64,000 nucleotides of DNA from positions 19,199 through 83,198 of the forward strand of contig CALMQS010000088.1 in NCBI GenBank assembly GCA_937871285.1, read 5' to 3'. The stretch's first letter is position 1; each line of letters opens with the position of its first letter. The notes beneath the pieces are model-generated. The model was not told the origin of the DNA. It did not search any database and saw nothing but the letters and a program-made list of their open reading frames with translations. This document shows, piece by piece, positions 44,738 to 53,854 of this stretch. The position numbers were made by a program, and so were the translations under genes. This stretch comes from an uncultured Sphingobacteriales bacterium. GTDB taxonomy: Bacteria; Bacteroidota; Bacteroidia; Chitinophagales; Chitinophagaceae.

Positions 44738-47068
44738 CGCAACAGTATTATCTCCTTTCTTTAATGGCACCTGTAATACTTTATTTCCATAACGGATGGC
44801 ATGGCTTCCTGCCTTGTCGGCTGTTATAATAAGCCGCGTAAGCTCTCCCGATCGCCAGCTCATGCTAACGGTATAACCGCCTCTTGCACGCAATCCCTTG
44901 ATGCTTCCGCTAGGCCAGGCAGAAGGCAGGGCAGGTAACAGGTGTATCTCGTTGTTCTGCGACTGCAATAACATTTCGGCAATACCTGCCGCACCACCAA
45001 AGTTTCCGTCAATCTGAAATGGCGGATGTGTGCTTAACAGGCTGATCAGTGTGCTTTTTTGCAGGAGGGATTGTACCTGTTCGCCACATTTTTCACCATC
45101 CTGCAGGCGGGCATAAAAATTAATGATCCAGGCTTTGCTCCATCCCGTATGTCCGCCACCGTTAGCCAGGCGGCGTTCAATCGTTTTTTTTGCTGCGGCG
45201 TATAGTTCCTGCGTTTGCGGCGATATGAGGTTTAGGGGATATAGCCCCAGCAGGTGCGACATGTGGCGATGCCCCGGCTCCACTTCTTCAAAATCTTCTA
45301 TCCATTCCTGTATCGTACCGTTAGCGCCAATTTTAATGGGAGGAAGCTGCTGTTGTGCCGCTTTAACCCTGCTTACCAAATCCTCATCAGCCTTCAACAA
45401 CGTGGCAGCATGTATAAAATGATTGAAGAGGCCGTGGATGATCTCTATATCTATGGTGCTGGCGTAGCATAACTGTGAACTTTCCTTCTTGTTGGTACCC
45501 GGAACAAAAAAAGCGTTTTCGGGTGAGTGCGAAGGATTCGTAACCAGGTATCCTTCCGGGGAAGGAATTAAGAAATCGAGTACAAATGCTACGGATCCTT
45601 TAATAACAGGATAGGCGGTATGGCGGAGGTAAGCGGTATCGCCGGTAAATTCGTAATGCCGGTACAGGGGAAAGGTCATCCAGGGGCCAGCCATAGGCGA
45701 TACGCCCCAAACACCATCTGCCACACCGGTTCTGCCAAAAGCATCCGTTAAATGGTGCAGCGTCCACCCGCTGGCGTTATACATTTCCTTTGCAGTAGCT
45801 GCTCCGGGAACGGTTAGCGCCTGCATAAAATTTGCAAGAGGTATAGTGGTTTCAGAAAGATTACCGGTTTCCGCAGGCCAATAATTCATTTGCAGGTTAA
45901 TGTTGGTATGAAAATCGGCATTCCACGGGGCGTTATACAATTCATTCCAGATGCCCTGCAGGTTAGCAGGTAGCTTGCCGGGCTGGCGCGATGAGCCCAT
46001 CAGCAGGTAACGGCCATACTGGTAGTATAGCACGATGAGCCCACGATCGGTTATTCCGGCTTTAACCTGTTCCAGTCTTTTATCAGTGGGTAATTTATTG
46101 TAGGTATCTTCTCCCAGCGTAAAGCTTACCCGGTCAAAAAAAGAGCGGTGATCTTTTACATGCATTTGTTTTAGGGTAGCGGGAGAAAAGCCGGCAGCCT
46201 TATTGAGCTTTGTTTTGCAAATAGCTAACGGATCAATAGCAGCATCGAAATTTAATTGATCGAAATTATAATCGGTGGCGCCCGTTACCAGCAGCACAAT
46301 GTTTTTTGCAGAACTAACGTGGTAACCCGCGGATGAATCAGTCAGGAATGAACTTGCTTTTCCATCGGTATGCATAATCTTCAAAGCGCCTGAAAAGCGC
46401 ATATGCTTTCCTGCCGGGCCGGCCTCCGGGTCTTCTTCGTCTTCAATTTGCCCGTTAAACCAGGCCATATCTCCTTCACTTTTATATTCGTGGGTATCTT
46501 TTTCGCGCGACAGGAAAAATTCCACATCAAAAGGGCGGGCAGCACGGATGCTTACTACAATCACATCCTGCGGAGCTGAAGTGTATACTTCCTGTATTAT
46601 GGTATTGCCGTCTACAGTATATGTTGTTGCGGCTATGCCGGTATTAAGCGTTAAGTAGCGCTTATATTGCTGCACAGCCCCTTTCCAGGGATAGTTAATA
46701 AAGAGGTTGCCGAGTGGCTGGTAAGAGCGCACCCTGGGTGGTGTGCCTACCAGGTACCGGGTTGAAAGATCAAGCGCGTTTTTATATGCCCCGTTAAATA
46801 AAGCCTTTTGTATTTGTGGCAAGTGCTCCGCTGCACGGGAATTGTTGTTATTGATTTTGCTGCCGGCCCATATGCTCTCTTCATTGAGTTGAATGCGCTC
46901 ATGATCATGTTTTCCAAAAACCATGGCGCCTATACGCCCATTGCCGATGGGCAGGGCATCTGTCCATTGTTGTGCAGGGCTGTTATACCACAATTGCAGA
47001 TCTTGCTGGGCTTTACCGTGGATACAGGAGAACAGGGTTGCAAAAAGCAATATTATTTTGAATACCAT
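44732..47068 (-). CDS. GH95 family alpha-L-fucosidase
   Basis: The ATG at 47068 (MVFKIILLFATLFSCIHGKAQ) gives a signal peptide; residues encoded before it are not typical. The 778-residue product has GH95 hallmarks: ALPIGNGRIGAMVFG near the N-terminus, TNINLQMNYWPAETGNL in the catalytic barrel (with the paired Asn residues), and FQIDGNFGGAAGIAEM near the end with a conserved Asp. It hydrolyses alpha-1,2-fucosyl or related linkages in the periplasm. The gene ends overlap with the ROK kinase by six bases. It is likely the hydrolytic step feeding the FHS transporter. Confidence 0.93.
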   Translation of the reverse strand: MVFKIILLFATLFSCIHGKAQQDLQLWYNSPAQQWTDALPIGNGRIGAMVFGKHDHERIQLNEESIWAGSKINNNNSRAAEHLPQIQKALFNGAYKNALDLSTRYLVGTPPRVRSYQPLGNLFINYPWKGAVQQYKRYLTLNTGIAATTYTVDGNTIIQEVYTSAPQDVIVVSIRAARPFDVEFFLSREKDTHEYKSEGDMAWFNGQIEDEEDPEAGPAGKHMRFSGALKIMHTDGKASSFLTDSSAGYHVSSAKNIVLLVTGATDYNFDQLNFDAAIDPLAICKTKLNKAAGFSPATLKQMHVKDHRSFFDRVSFTLGEDTYNKLPTDKRLEQVKAGITDRGLIVLYYQYGRYLLMGSSRQPGKLPANLQGIWNELYNAPWNADFHTNINLQMNYWPAETGNLSETTIPLANFMQALTVPGAATAKEMYNASGWTLHHLTDAFGRTGVADGVWGVSPMAGPWMTFPLYRHYEFTGDTAYLRHTAYPVIKGSVAFVLDFLIPSPEGYLVTNPSHSPENAFFVPGTNKKESSQLCYASTIDIEIIHGLFNHFIHAATLLKADEDLVSRVKAAQQQLPPIKIGANGTIQEWIEDFEEVEPGHRHMSHLLGLYPLNLISPQTQELYAAAKKTIERRLANGGGHTGWSKAWIINFYARLQDGEKCGEQVQSLLQKSTLISLLSTHPPFQIDGNFGGAAGIAEMLLQSQNNEIHLLPALPSAWPSGSIKGLRARGGYTVSMSWRSGELTRLIITADKAGSHAIRYGNKVLQVPLKKGDNTVAL

Positions 47069-47372
47069 GAGCAATGATTTTAGAAACGGCGCAATCCTAT
47101 TGCCGGTGAAATATTGGGCAATAATATAGTGAAATACGCAAACCACATCACAGATGCCTTTAATTGGTAAGCCAATTTGTAAATTTGCCTAACCCGGTCA
47201 CTACAGGAACAATGCCATACGTGACCTTTAATGTGTTTTGTAACTGATTGATCGTTGTCATAAGTGATATTTTTTTGTTGTATACCGTTTAGATTCATAA
47301 GCAGGAAAAGGGTACAAAATATTTTTTGAAAGGAATTGTAACGTTTTATCGTTTTTCTAATCTAATAAGCAA

Positions 47373-48014
47373 ATGGATCATCTGACTATCTTACCGCCAT
47401 CCCAGCTTTCCGATACGGAACTGGTAAACAGGGTGCTATCGGGGGAAAAACATTTATTTGAATGGATCATGCGCCGTTATAACCAGCGCCTTTTCCGGGC
47501 GGGTATAGCCATACTCGGCGATGATATGGAGGTAGAAGACGCTATGCAAAACGCCTATATAAACGCCTATCAGCATTTGGCCAAGTTTGAGCACAGGGCG
47601 TCATTAAGCACCTGGCTGATAAAAATACTGATCAATGAATGCCTGGCGCAAAAAAATAAAAAAGCACATTTTAAGGTTGTCAACATTGAGTATCATCCGG
47701 AAAATATGAGCAGTATGAAAACCCCTTCCCATATTTTAATGAACAAGGAAATGGGTATTGCGCTGGAAGCGGCTATTGCTCACCTGCCGGAAAAGTACCG
47801 GCTTGTATTTATGCTGAGGGAGATTGAAGCGCTGCCGGTAAAAGAAACCGGGGATATACTTGGAATAGAAGAAGCCAATGTAAAAGTACGGCTCAACCGC
47901 GCGAAAGCTATGCTGCGCCGGAGCCTTGGTGATGATATGAAAGCGCATGTATACACATTTCATCTTACCCGTTGCGACCGCTTAGTAAATTATGTATTGA
48001 ATTGTATTGCATAG
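47373..48014 (+). CDS. ECF-type RNA polymerase sigma factor
   Basis: The 213-residue product shows sigma region 2 (EDAMQNAYINAYQHLAKFEH near 48-67) and region 4 (LPEKYRLVFMLREIEALPV, then KETGDILGIEEANVKVRLNR). It belongs to the extracytoplasmic-function group and would direct RNA polymerase to a specific promoter set. No anti-sigma factor gene is adjacent on the same strand, so its control is unclear. The C-terminal 50 residues after region 4 are unusual (HVYTFHLTRCDRLVNYVLN). It converges with a response regulator. Confidence 0.92.
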   Translation: MDHLTILPPSQLSDTELVNRVLSGEKHLFEWIMRRYNQRLFRAGIAILGDDMEVEDAMQNAYINAYQHLAKFEHRASLSTWLIKILINECLAQKNKKAHFKVVNIEYHPENMSSMKTPSHILMNKEMGIALEAAIAHLPEKYRLVFMLREIEALPVKETGDILGIEEANVKVRLNRAKAMLRRSLGDDMKAHVYTFHLTRCDRLVNYVLNCIA

Positions 48015-48055
48015 CAGTTCCCTTCCGGAACCCTATGGAATCTGAAGCAAAATGC

Positions 48056-48706
48056 TTAATCAATTAAATTGTTCTTCACTGCAAAAAATACCAGTCCTGC
48101 GGTATTCTTTACGTTATATCTTTCCATCAGCCTGTCTTTGATGGCTTCTACCGTACGGGGGCTGATCTCCATTTTTTGTGCGATTTCTGTAGCGGTAAAT
48201 TCCATGCACAGCAGCCGGAGCACTTCTCTTTCCTTGTCGCTTATAACCACTTCATTAGTTAATGAAGGAATGGATTTTGTGCGGGCATGCGATTTTTTTA
48301 AGAGTACCTTATTCACGAAGTTGTTGAGGTAGTAACCCCGCGCCATTACTTCCACGATTGCCTTTTTAATTTCAGCCGGGTCGGCGCTTTTGAGCAGGTA
48401 ACCGTTGGCGCCGTTTTCCATAAGATGCGATACAAATCTTTCGTCTTCATACATGGTAAGCACAATAACGTGAAGATGGGGGTATTGTTTGCCAATCGTT
48501 TTTGTGGCTTCTATGCCGTCTTTTACCGGCATACGCAGGTCCATGAGCACCACGTCGGGTTCAGCGGCGGGTAAGCCCATCAGCAGTTCTTCACCGTTCT
48601 CGGCCTCAAGCACAAATTTAATATTGGTATACTGCCGTAGCGAAAGGATTACACCTTTGCGGAATATTTTGTGGTCATCGGCAATGGCAACTTTAATAAT
48701 ACTCAT
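48056..48706 (-). CDS. NarL/FixJ-type response regulator (paralog group)
   Basis: The 216-residue product has a receiver with Asp near 56 (VLMDLRMPVKDG), and a LuxR-type helix-turn-helix near 150-210 (SDKEREVLRLLCMEFTATEI, then AQKMEISPRTVEAI). The ...ANGYLLKSADPAEI segment is shared with the two plus-strand regulators at 51465 and 52282. It lies 35 bp after the kinase at 48742-49584 and is its natural partner. Confidence 0.93.
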   Translation of the reverse strand: MSIIKVAIADDHKIFRKGVILSLRQYTNIKFVLEAENGEELLMGLPAAEPDVVLMDLRMPVKDGIEATKTIGKQYPHLHVIVLTMYEDERFVSHLMENGANGYLLKSADPAEIKKAIVEVMARGYYLNNFVNKVLLKKSHARTKSIPSLTNEVVISDKEREVLRLLCMEFTATEIAQKMEISPRTVEAIKDRLMERYNVKNTAGLVFFAVKNNLID

Positions 48707-48741
48707 AGCTTCGGTTGGTTTTTAACGATATAGGATGAATG

Positions 48742-49584
48742 CTAAGTTATCATTTCATATTCTTCAACGGGAACTTCCAGTGTAACTTTGTAATAGGTTT
48801 GCGACATGTCTTTTTCGAAATCAATCTTGGCATGCAATACCCTGGCGCGGCTTTGAATGTTTTTTAACCCCAATCCTAAAGCGCTCTTGTTGAGCCTTTC
48901 CACATCCGCCTGGGTGATGCCTCTCCCATCATGATGCAGGCGGATAAAAAACCTGTCTTCATTATAATTTTGTGTAACGTGGATAAAGCTGGCGTTGCTA
49001 TGCTTTAAAATATTATTGACCAGCTCCTGTATAACCCTGAATACCAGCAGCTCCTGTTCAGGTCTCAATCTTTGGCGGTAATCATGGAACCGGCTGCTGG
49101 CGTTCATGCTGCCGGAACCGCTGATCTTTTGGAAGAGATCATTTACCGCGGATTCTAATCCGAAGTTCTTTAGCGTAGGCGGCATCAGGCTGTGTGAAAT
49201 ATTCCGGATAAGCTGTATGGTATCGTCAATGATCTGCTTGGCGTTGTAAATGGCCTGCAGCTGGGTGCTGATATCCTGCTTAACAAGGTTTTCATTTAAA
49301 TATAAGCGGGCAGTAGCCAGCAAAGGCCCGGCATCATCGTGCAGGTCGGCGGCTATTCTTTGTCTTTCTTCTTCCTGCCACCTGATAGAAGCGTTCAGCA
49401 GAATTTTCTGCTGCTCTTCTTCCATCTCCTTCAACTGCAGCTGGTAGCGGATAACCCGGCGCTGGTGAAAGATAATAAAAAGCACCAAACCTATCGCCAA
49501 GGCCAGCATTCCCATAGTGCCGAAAAAAAGCACACCGGAGATATTCAACGGGCTGGATTGGTTTGTGATCTGCAGAAGTATCAT
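48742..49584 (-). CDS. HisKA_3-type sensor histidine kinase
   Basis: The 280-residue product has a single membrane helix near 20-40, a short coiled link, a DHp box with His82 (AADLHDDAGPLL), and a HATPase domain (HHDGRGITQADVERLNK). It has almost no periplasmic sensing part, so it may sense the membrane or a partner protein, such as the membrane protein encoded just upstream. It forms a two-component pair with the regulator at 48056. Confidence 0.92.
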   Translation of the reverse strand: MILLQITNQSSPLNISGVLFFGTMGMLALAIGLVLFIIFHQRRVIRYQLQLKEMEEEQQKILLNASIRWQEEERQRIAADLHDDAGPLLATARLYLNENLVKQDISTQLQAIYNAKQIIDDTIQLIRNISHSLMPPTLKNFGLESAVNDLFQKISGSGSMNASSRFHDYRQRLRPEQELLVFRVIQELVNNILKHSNASFIHVTQNYNEDRFFIRLHHDGRGITQADVERLNKSALGLGLKNIQSRARVLHAKIDFEKDMSQTYYKVTLEVPVEEYEMIT

Positions 49585-49619
49585 TGGTTAATCAACGTGG
49601 GTTTGGGAATAAAATTATT

Positions 49620-50312
49620 TTACTTTTTTTTAGTTATTGAAGAAGGCGATTTAATGGTTGTATCCTTTATTAGCATAGCAAACCCGAAAAGCAGGTTTTT
49701 AATAATGTACAATGTATCATGAATAAGATCGTATTCGCTTATAAATTGATCTTCTTTCATGTGGCTTTGCGCATAAATGAAGGGAAAAAACGTACCTGCA
49801 AAATAGATAATCAAGGCTACGACCACCCAAAAAACAGGAGAAGAATACAGGAAAAGCGAAGTAGGATCACTTACCCTTTCAAAAAGGTAGAAAATGCAAT
49901 AAATAAGAAATGTCAGTGAAGTAATGCCTGAAGGCACGGAGTCAAAAGAGTTATTTGCGGTGCTAAACAGGTCATAGAGCAAATAGAGCCCGATCAATAT
50001 GGTTATGACAACGATTCCCTTCTTAAAGGCCCTGGAAACTATTATATTAAAAAAAAGCAGGGAAAACAGGCTGTACTCAAATATGGTGGTTATCCGGCCA
50101 ATTAAGAAAGTATACTCCCTTGCCTGCCGGTTGGAGAGAACAAAAAAATTAATAAATGCGCTAAAAACCACTATATAAAAAGCTACCCTTAATCCTATAT
50201 TTTTCTTTGACCTTGCAAAAAAAATGAAAAGAATTAAGGGTAGCAGATCAGATAAAACGGCAATATTGCGTAAAACAGTTGTTATAATGGTATGTTTTTC
50301 CAAATATAACAA
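49620..50312 (-). CDS. Membrane protein with about six to seven helices, unknown function
   Basis: The 230 residues contain hydrophobic segments that alternate with short loops (NIAVLSDLLPLILFIFFA, ISVVFSAFINFF-like, GIVVITILIGLYLLYDLF, PVFWVVVALIIYFAG). No signature is recognised. It is followed after 35 bp by the histidine kinase gene on the same strand and may be the sensory partner of that kinase. It ends with a basic KKK tail. Confidence 0.65.
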   Translation of the reverse strand: MLYLEKHTIITTVLRNIAVLSDLLPLILFIFFARSKKNIGLRVAFYIVVFSAFINFFVLSNRQAREYTFLIGRITTIFEYSLFSLLFFNIIVSRAFKKGIVVITILIGLYLLYDLFSTANNSFDSVPSGITSLTFLIYCIFYLFERVSDPTSLFLYSSPVFWVVVALIIYFAGTFFPFIYAQSHMKEDQFISEYDLIHDTLYIIKNLLFGFAMLIKDTTIKSPSSITKKK

Positions 50313-50325
50313 CTATAGCGGGAAA

Positions 50326-50706
50326 TTAAAAACTCCATTCGAACCAGCCATCTCCCGGTTTTTGGGGGGAGAACTTGTTGGCTACCATACCAATTTCTTT
50401 AGAAAGGGTGCCATTGTCATTTACAGCGGTATATTCCAGGATGGCTTTACCGCGTTTATCAACGCCTACAAAAACATAGGTTTGCTCACCTTTGGCGTTA
50501 AGCGCTTTATACATGTTTATGCCAATGCAGTCGGGCTGGGCAAGTATTTTTTCAATAACAGTGCGGCCTACAAAATGCGCTTTGTTTTCGCCAAAGCGGT
50601 CGTAATAATCTTTTACCATTTTGGCTCCCAGTTCAATACCAATGTGTTCGCCAATGTTTTCGTGTAAGCGCTGGCCTTGTTGTACCAGAACATCATTTTT
50701 TGTCAT
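50326..50706 (-). CDS. Small soluble protein, unknown function
   Basis: The 126 residues form a compact mixed alpha/beta pattern (ENIGEHIGIELGAKMVKDYYDRFGENKAHFVGRTVI then QPDCIGINMYKAL and TYVFVGVDKRGKAILEYT), without a signal peptide or membrane helix. It lies upstream of the membrane protein by 13 bp on the same strand, so may be co-transcribed with it and the kinase-regulator pair. I do not recognise the family. Confidence 0.65.
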   Translation of the reverse strand: MTKNDVLVQQGQRLHENIGEHIGIELGAKMVKDYYDRFGENKAHFVGRTVIEKILAQPDCIGINMYKALNAKGEQTYVFVGVDKRGKAILEYTAVNDNGTLSKEIGMVANKFSPQKPGDGWFEWSF

Positions 50707-50990
50707 AGTTGTAAAGTTTTTGTGGTTTGAGCGTATTAAGGATTGATGTATGTCAAAAATGATCGCTAATCATCAGATTTACAAGAGCTTAAAACGGGAT
50801 AAAAACTGTCTTTGGGGCTGTAATACAGGAAGGGACTGCATTTTAAGGGGATAGCAGGCACAGGGTATGAGATAAAATAAGGTAAATTTACTTTTGGAAA
50901 TTCGTATTTTTACTATATTTTTAAACGTAAGATTTCCTGTTGGAAGACAGCACTGGCTTAAGCCTGCCTTTCGAAATGGGAAAAAGAGAG

Positions 50991-51030
50991 TTTACTTCTG
51001 TATAACAATATGTTATGTAGCAGAAGTAAA
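50991..51030. repeat. Nested perfect hairpin in the long intergenic region
   Basis: TTTACTTCTG (50991-51000) pairs with CAGAAGTAAA (51021-51030). Inside, ATAACA (51002-51007) pairs with TGTTAT (51011-51016) around three bases. The 40-bp structure has no T-run on either strand, so a regulatory RNA hairpin or regulator site is more likely than a terminator. Confidence 0.6.
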
Positions 51031-51113
51031 AAGCAAGTAAAGTTACTGGAAAGAGGTTAATGGATTTGAAACGGGGAATGAATTATTTTCTTTCAGGGAA
51101 ATGAAAGTTGATT

Positions 51114-51183
51114 GACATTGGATTTTGCTTTCAGTTCTTCACAGACATTGGAATGAATTATTGGACGGTTTCAGGACATTGGA
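51114..51183. repeat. Three GACATTGGA direct repeats about 30 bp apart
   Basis: GACATTGGA occurs at 51114-51122, 51144-51152 and 51175-51183. The 30-31 bp spacing places the copies on nearly one face of the helix. A longer GAATGAATTATT is also found at about 51076 and 51151. Response-regulator binding is an option, as the next gene is a NarL-type regulator. Confidence 0.5.
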
Positions 51184-51464
51184 TTCAATTTGAGGTTGCT
51201 GAATCCCCGCCAATCAACTTCAAAACAAATGTAAGGTGGCCACTTTTCTCTGTCAAGAGCAGTTTTGCCCTTTTTGTTTCTTTCAGTAAATACTTAATGT
51301 TTGATTGTTATACTTATATTAGGTTACGTGTAGTTAATGCAGATATCCGTATTTTAACCAAGGGGTATTACTATAGTATAATTCTTGTGATTTACGAAGT
51401 TTGCAAGTAATTTAATTAAGTATCAGGCGTTAATAAAAAGTAACTTATACCAATTTAATATCCA

Positions 51465-52130
51465 ATGACAGCAACCAGCAATTATGAGATTAAAGTAGCG
51501 ATCGCCGATGATCATAAAATTTTCAGGGATGGCATCAAAATGGCAATGGGGGGAAAGGATTATCTTAAGATAATTTGGGAAGCAGAGAATGGAAAGGACC
51601 TGATGCACAAAATGAAAATAAAACTGCCGGATGTGTTACTCATGGATATTAGAATGCCTGAAATGGATGGCGTAAATGCTATTTCGCTGATCAGGAAAGA
51701 GTATGAAGCCATAAGAATTATTGTGCTTACCATGTATGATGACCAGGAAATGATCTCTAAAATGATGGAGATGGGAGCCAATGCCTATCTTACCAAAACT
51801 ACCGACCCGGAAGAGATATATAATGCCATATTAACCTGCATGAATGATGATTTTTACTTTAATGATCTTGTGAACAAAGCCGTTCTCCTAAAGTTGCAGC
51901 ATAAAAAACAGATCAAACAGTATTATCCGAACCCGGTTAAATTCAATGAAAAAGAGCTGAAAATATTAAAACTGATCTCGGAAGATAAAACAACAGAAGA
52001 AATATCTAAAGAGGTATATCTCAGTCCGCGTACCATAGAAACCGTAAGGCAAAACATGAAAACAAAAGTAGGAGCCAGAACCATAGCAGGTTTGGTAGTG
52101 TATGGCATGCGCAACAGGCTGATTGACTGA
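51465..52130 (+). CDS. NarL/FixJ-type response regulator (paralog group)
   Basis: The 221-residue product has a receiver domain with LLMDIRMPEMDG (Asp near 57), ANAYLTKTTDPEEIYNAI, and a LuxR-type helix-turn-helix (NEKELKILKLISEDKTTEEI region). It is close to the products at 48056 and 52282, especially in the DDFYFNDLVNKAVL stretch. No kinase follows it on this strand. The spaced GACATTGGA repeats lie upstream. Confidence 0.92.
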   Translation: MTATSNYEIKVAIADDHKIFRDGIKMAMGGKDYLKIIWEAENGKDLMHKMKIKLPDVLLMDIRMPEMDGVNAISLIRKEYEAIRIIVLTMYDDQEMISKMMEMGANAYLTKTTDPEEIYNAILTCMNDDFYFNDLVNKAVLLKLQHKKQIKQYYPNPVKFNEKELKILKLISEDKTTEEISKEVYLSPRTIETVRQNMKTKVGARTIAGLVVYGMRNRLID

Positions 52131-52281
52131 GGTTGTAAAAAGCAATTGATAAATGCGGTACAGTAAATTTACGGTCGCGATAATCAGGTATTTATACAAT
52201 CGTAATTTCCCCATTTTGTTATAAAATTGCAGATATTACCTGTATCTGAACATTTTAAAGAAAGCAGTAAAGAAATATTTA

Positions 52282-52956
52282 ATGAAAACCCAGGATCCCG
52301 GAACCAGCCTCAAAGTAATTATAGCCGATGACCACGTACTGTTCAGAGCCGGCGTAAAAACAGCGCTTAGTCTTAAAAAAGACATCCGTATAATAGGTGA
52401 AGCAGATAATGGCCAGCAGCTATTACATCTGCTGAAGCATCTTGAACCCGATGTTATTTTGCTTGATATTCAAATGCCTGTAATGGATGGTATTACCGCG
52501 CTCCCTGAAATAAAAAAACTTTACCCCGGTATCAGGATCATCATGCTTACCATGCATAATGATCATTCCATGATCTCCAGGCTCATGGAACTGGGCGCTA
52601 ACGCCTATCTTACAAAAAATTCAGATTCTGAGGTCATTTACGAGGCCATCAGAACCTGCTATACCAATGAATATTATTTTAATGACCTCACCAACAAAGC
52701 ACTGCTCGATGGGCTGCGCACCAAGCGTAGTGCAGATACCTTTTCTTCTGCAGAGGTGAAGTTAAGCGACAAGGAAAAACATATTTTAAAATTAATGTGC
52801 GATGAAAAAAGCACAAAGGAGATCGCCGATATGGTAGATCTCAGCCCCCGCACCGTGGAAGCCATACGAGATAAGCTCAAATCTAAAACCGGCGTAAAAT
52901 CTATGGCCGGACTGGTGATGTATGCTGTTAAGTCAGGTATCATTGAGAATAAGTAA
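52282..52956 (+). CDS. NarL/FixJ-type response regulator (paralog group)
   Basis: The 224-residue product has a receiver with VILLDIQMPVMDG and a LuxR-type helix-turn-helix (LSDKEKHILKLMCDEKSTKEI region). It and the 51465 product share the TNEYYFNDLTNKALL-like segment, so they arose by duplication. The two genes are 151 bp apart. No dedicated kinase gene is adjacent. Confidence 0.92.
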   Translation: MKTQDPGTSLKVIIADDHVLFRAGVKTALSLKKDIRIIGEADNGQQLLHLLKHLEPDVILLDIQMPVMDGITALPEIKKLYPGIRIIMLTMHNDHSMISRLMELGANAYLTKNSDSEVIYEAIRTCYTNEYYFNDLTNKALLDGLRTKRSADTFSSAEVKLSDKEKHILKLMCDEKSTKEIADMVDLSPRTVEAIRDKLKSKTGVKSMAGLVMYAVKSGIIENK

Positions 52957-52999
52957 TTTTATCTTATATTTTTTGATGCTTACTTAATTGCTTTCTGCT

Positions 53000-53845
53000 A
53001 TGCCGGGTTATTTTGTACATAATGGTCAGCTTTTTCGGGAAGGAAAAGCCGTTATTTCTCCCGATAACCGCTCGTTCCGCTACGGCGACGGGCTGTTTGA
53101 AACCATGCGCGTTATTAATGGTAATATTTTACTGAAGGCCTTACATTTTGAAAGATTACTGCGCGGCATGAAACTGCTGCAATTTGATATTCCCGAATTT
53201 TTTACGGCTGCCCAGCTGGAAGAGGATATTGTATCGTTGTGTAAAAAGAACAGGATAGCGGATAAAGCGGTTATTAGGCTGGTGGTATTCAGAAGCGATG
53301 GCGGGCTGTATGACCTCGAAGATATGCGGCCCAATTATATCATACAGGGTATGGCCTTACAGCAATATCCTGTAACACCGGGTGGTGATGGCGGTCTTGT
53401 TATAGATATTTACCCGGACGCCTCAAAAGCCTGTAATGTTTTTTCGGAGGTGAAGTCCAATAACTTTTTGCTGTATGTAATGGCGGCTATGTATGCGCGG
53501 CAAAACGGGCTGGGCGATTGCCTGATCCTGAACCAATACGGGCGCATTGCTGATGCAACCATAGCCAATGTTTTTTGGATCAAAAAAAAGGTGATACATA
53601 CTCCACCCTTAGAAGAGGGTGGTATAGCGGGTGTTACACGCAGGTTCCTTTTGGAGCAGCTTCCTGCAGCCGGGTACACCGTTAATGAACAACCGTTAAC
53701 GCTTGACGATATTTTGGATGCAGATGAAATATTTCTCACCAATGCGGTTAGGGGTATACGTGCTGTTGGCAAATGCAGAGACCGCAGTTATTCATCTTCG
53801 CTTACAAAAGAAATTCACAGTTGGCTGATGGATAAGTGGAAATAG
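53000..53845 (+). CDS. Class IV aminotransferase (aminodeoxychorismate lyase-like)
   Basis: The ATG at 53000 is preferred to a TTG at 52988, giving 281 residues. The PLP-enzyme fold is seen in GDGLFETMRV near 28-37, the LVVFRSDGGLYD loop, SNNFLLYVMAAMYARQNG with the catalytic Lys (EVKSNN), and the closing GVTRRFLLEQ. Members release pyruvate from 4-amino-4-deoxychorismate in folate synthesis, or transaminate branched-chain or D-amino acids. The folate option is attractive as FolE lies close by, but the specificity is undetermined. Confidence 0.85.
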   Translation: MPGYFVHNGQLFREGKAVISPDNRSFRYGDGLFETMRVINGNILLKALHFERLLRGMKLLQFDIPEFFTAAQLEEDIVSLCKKNRIADKAVIRLVVFRSDGGLYDLEDMRPNYIIQGMALQQYPVTPGGDGGLVIDIYPDASKACNVFSEVKSNNFLLYVMAAMYARQNGLGDCLILNQYGRIADATIANVFWIKKKVIHTPPLEEGGIAGVTRRFLLEQLPAAGYTVNEQPLTLDDILDADEIFLTNAVRGIRAVGKCRDRSYSSSLTKEIHSWLMDKWK

Positions 53846-53854
53846 GGAATAATA

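Larger units (their letters stand above)
50707..51464. other. Long intergenic region between divergent operons
   Basis: This 758-bp gap holds no recognised gene. It has a nested hairpin at 50991-51030 and three spaced GACATTGGA repeats at 51114-51183, described separately. A frame at 51108-51410 lacks start context and any family signal and is not called. The region carries the promoters of both the minus-strand operon and the regulator at 51465. Confidence 0.5.

Noticed and set aside
51114..51183. The GACATTGGA repeats as a CRISPR array
   Set aside because: The repeats are only 9 bases, just three copies, with no cas genes and no uniform spacer-repeat structure.
51108..51410. Plus-strand frame in the gap before the orphan regulator
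   Set aside because: It overlaps the GACATTGGA repeats and shows no conserved protein pattern.
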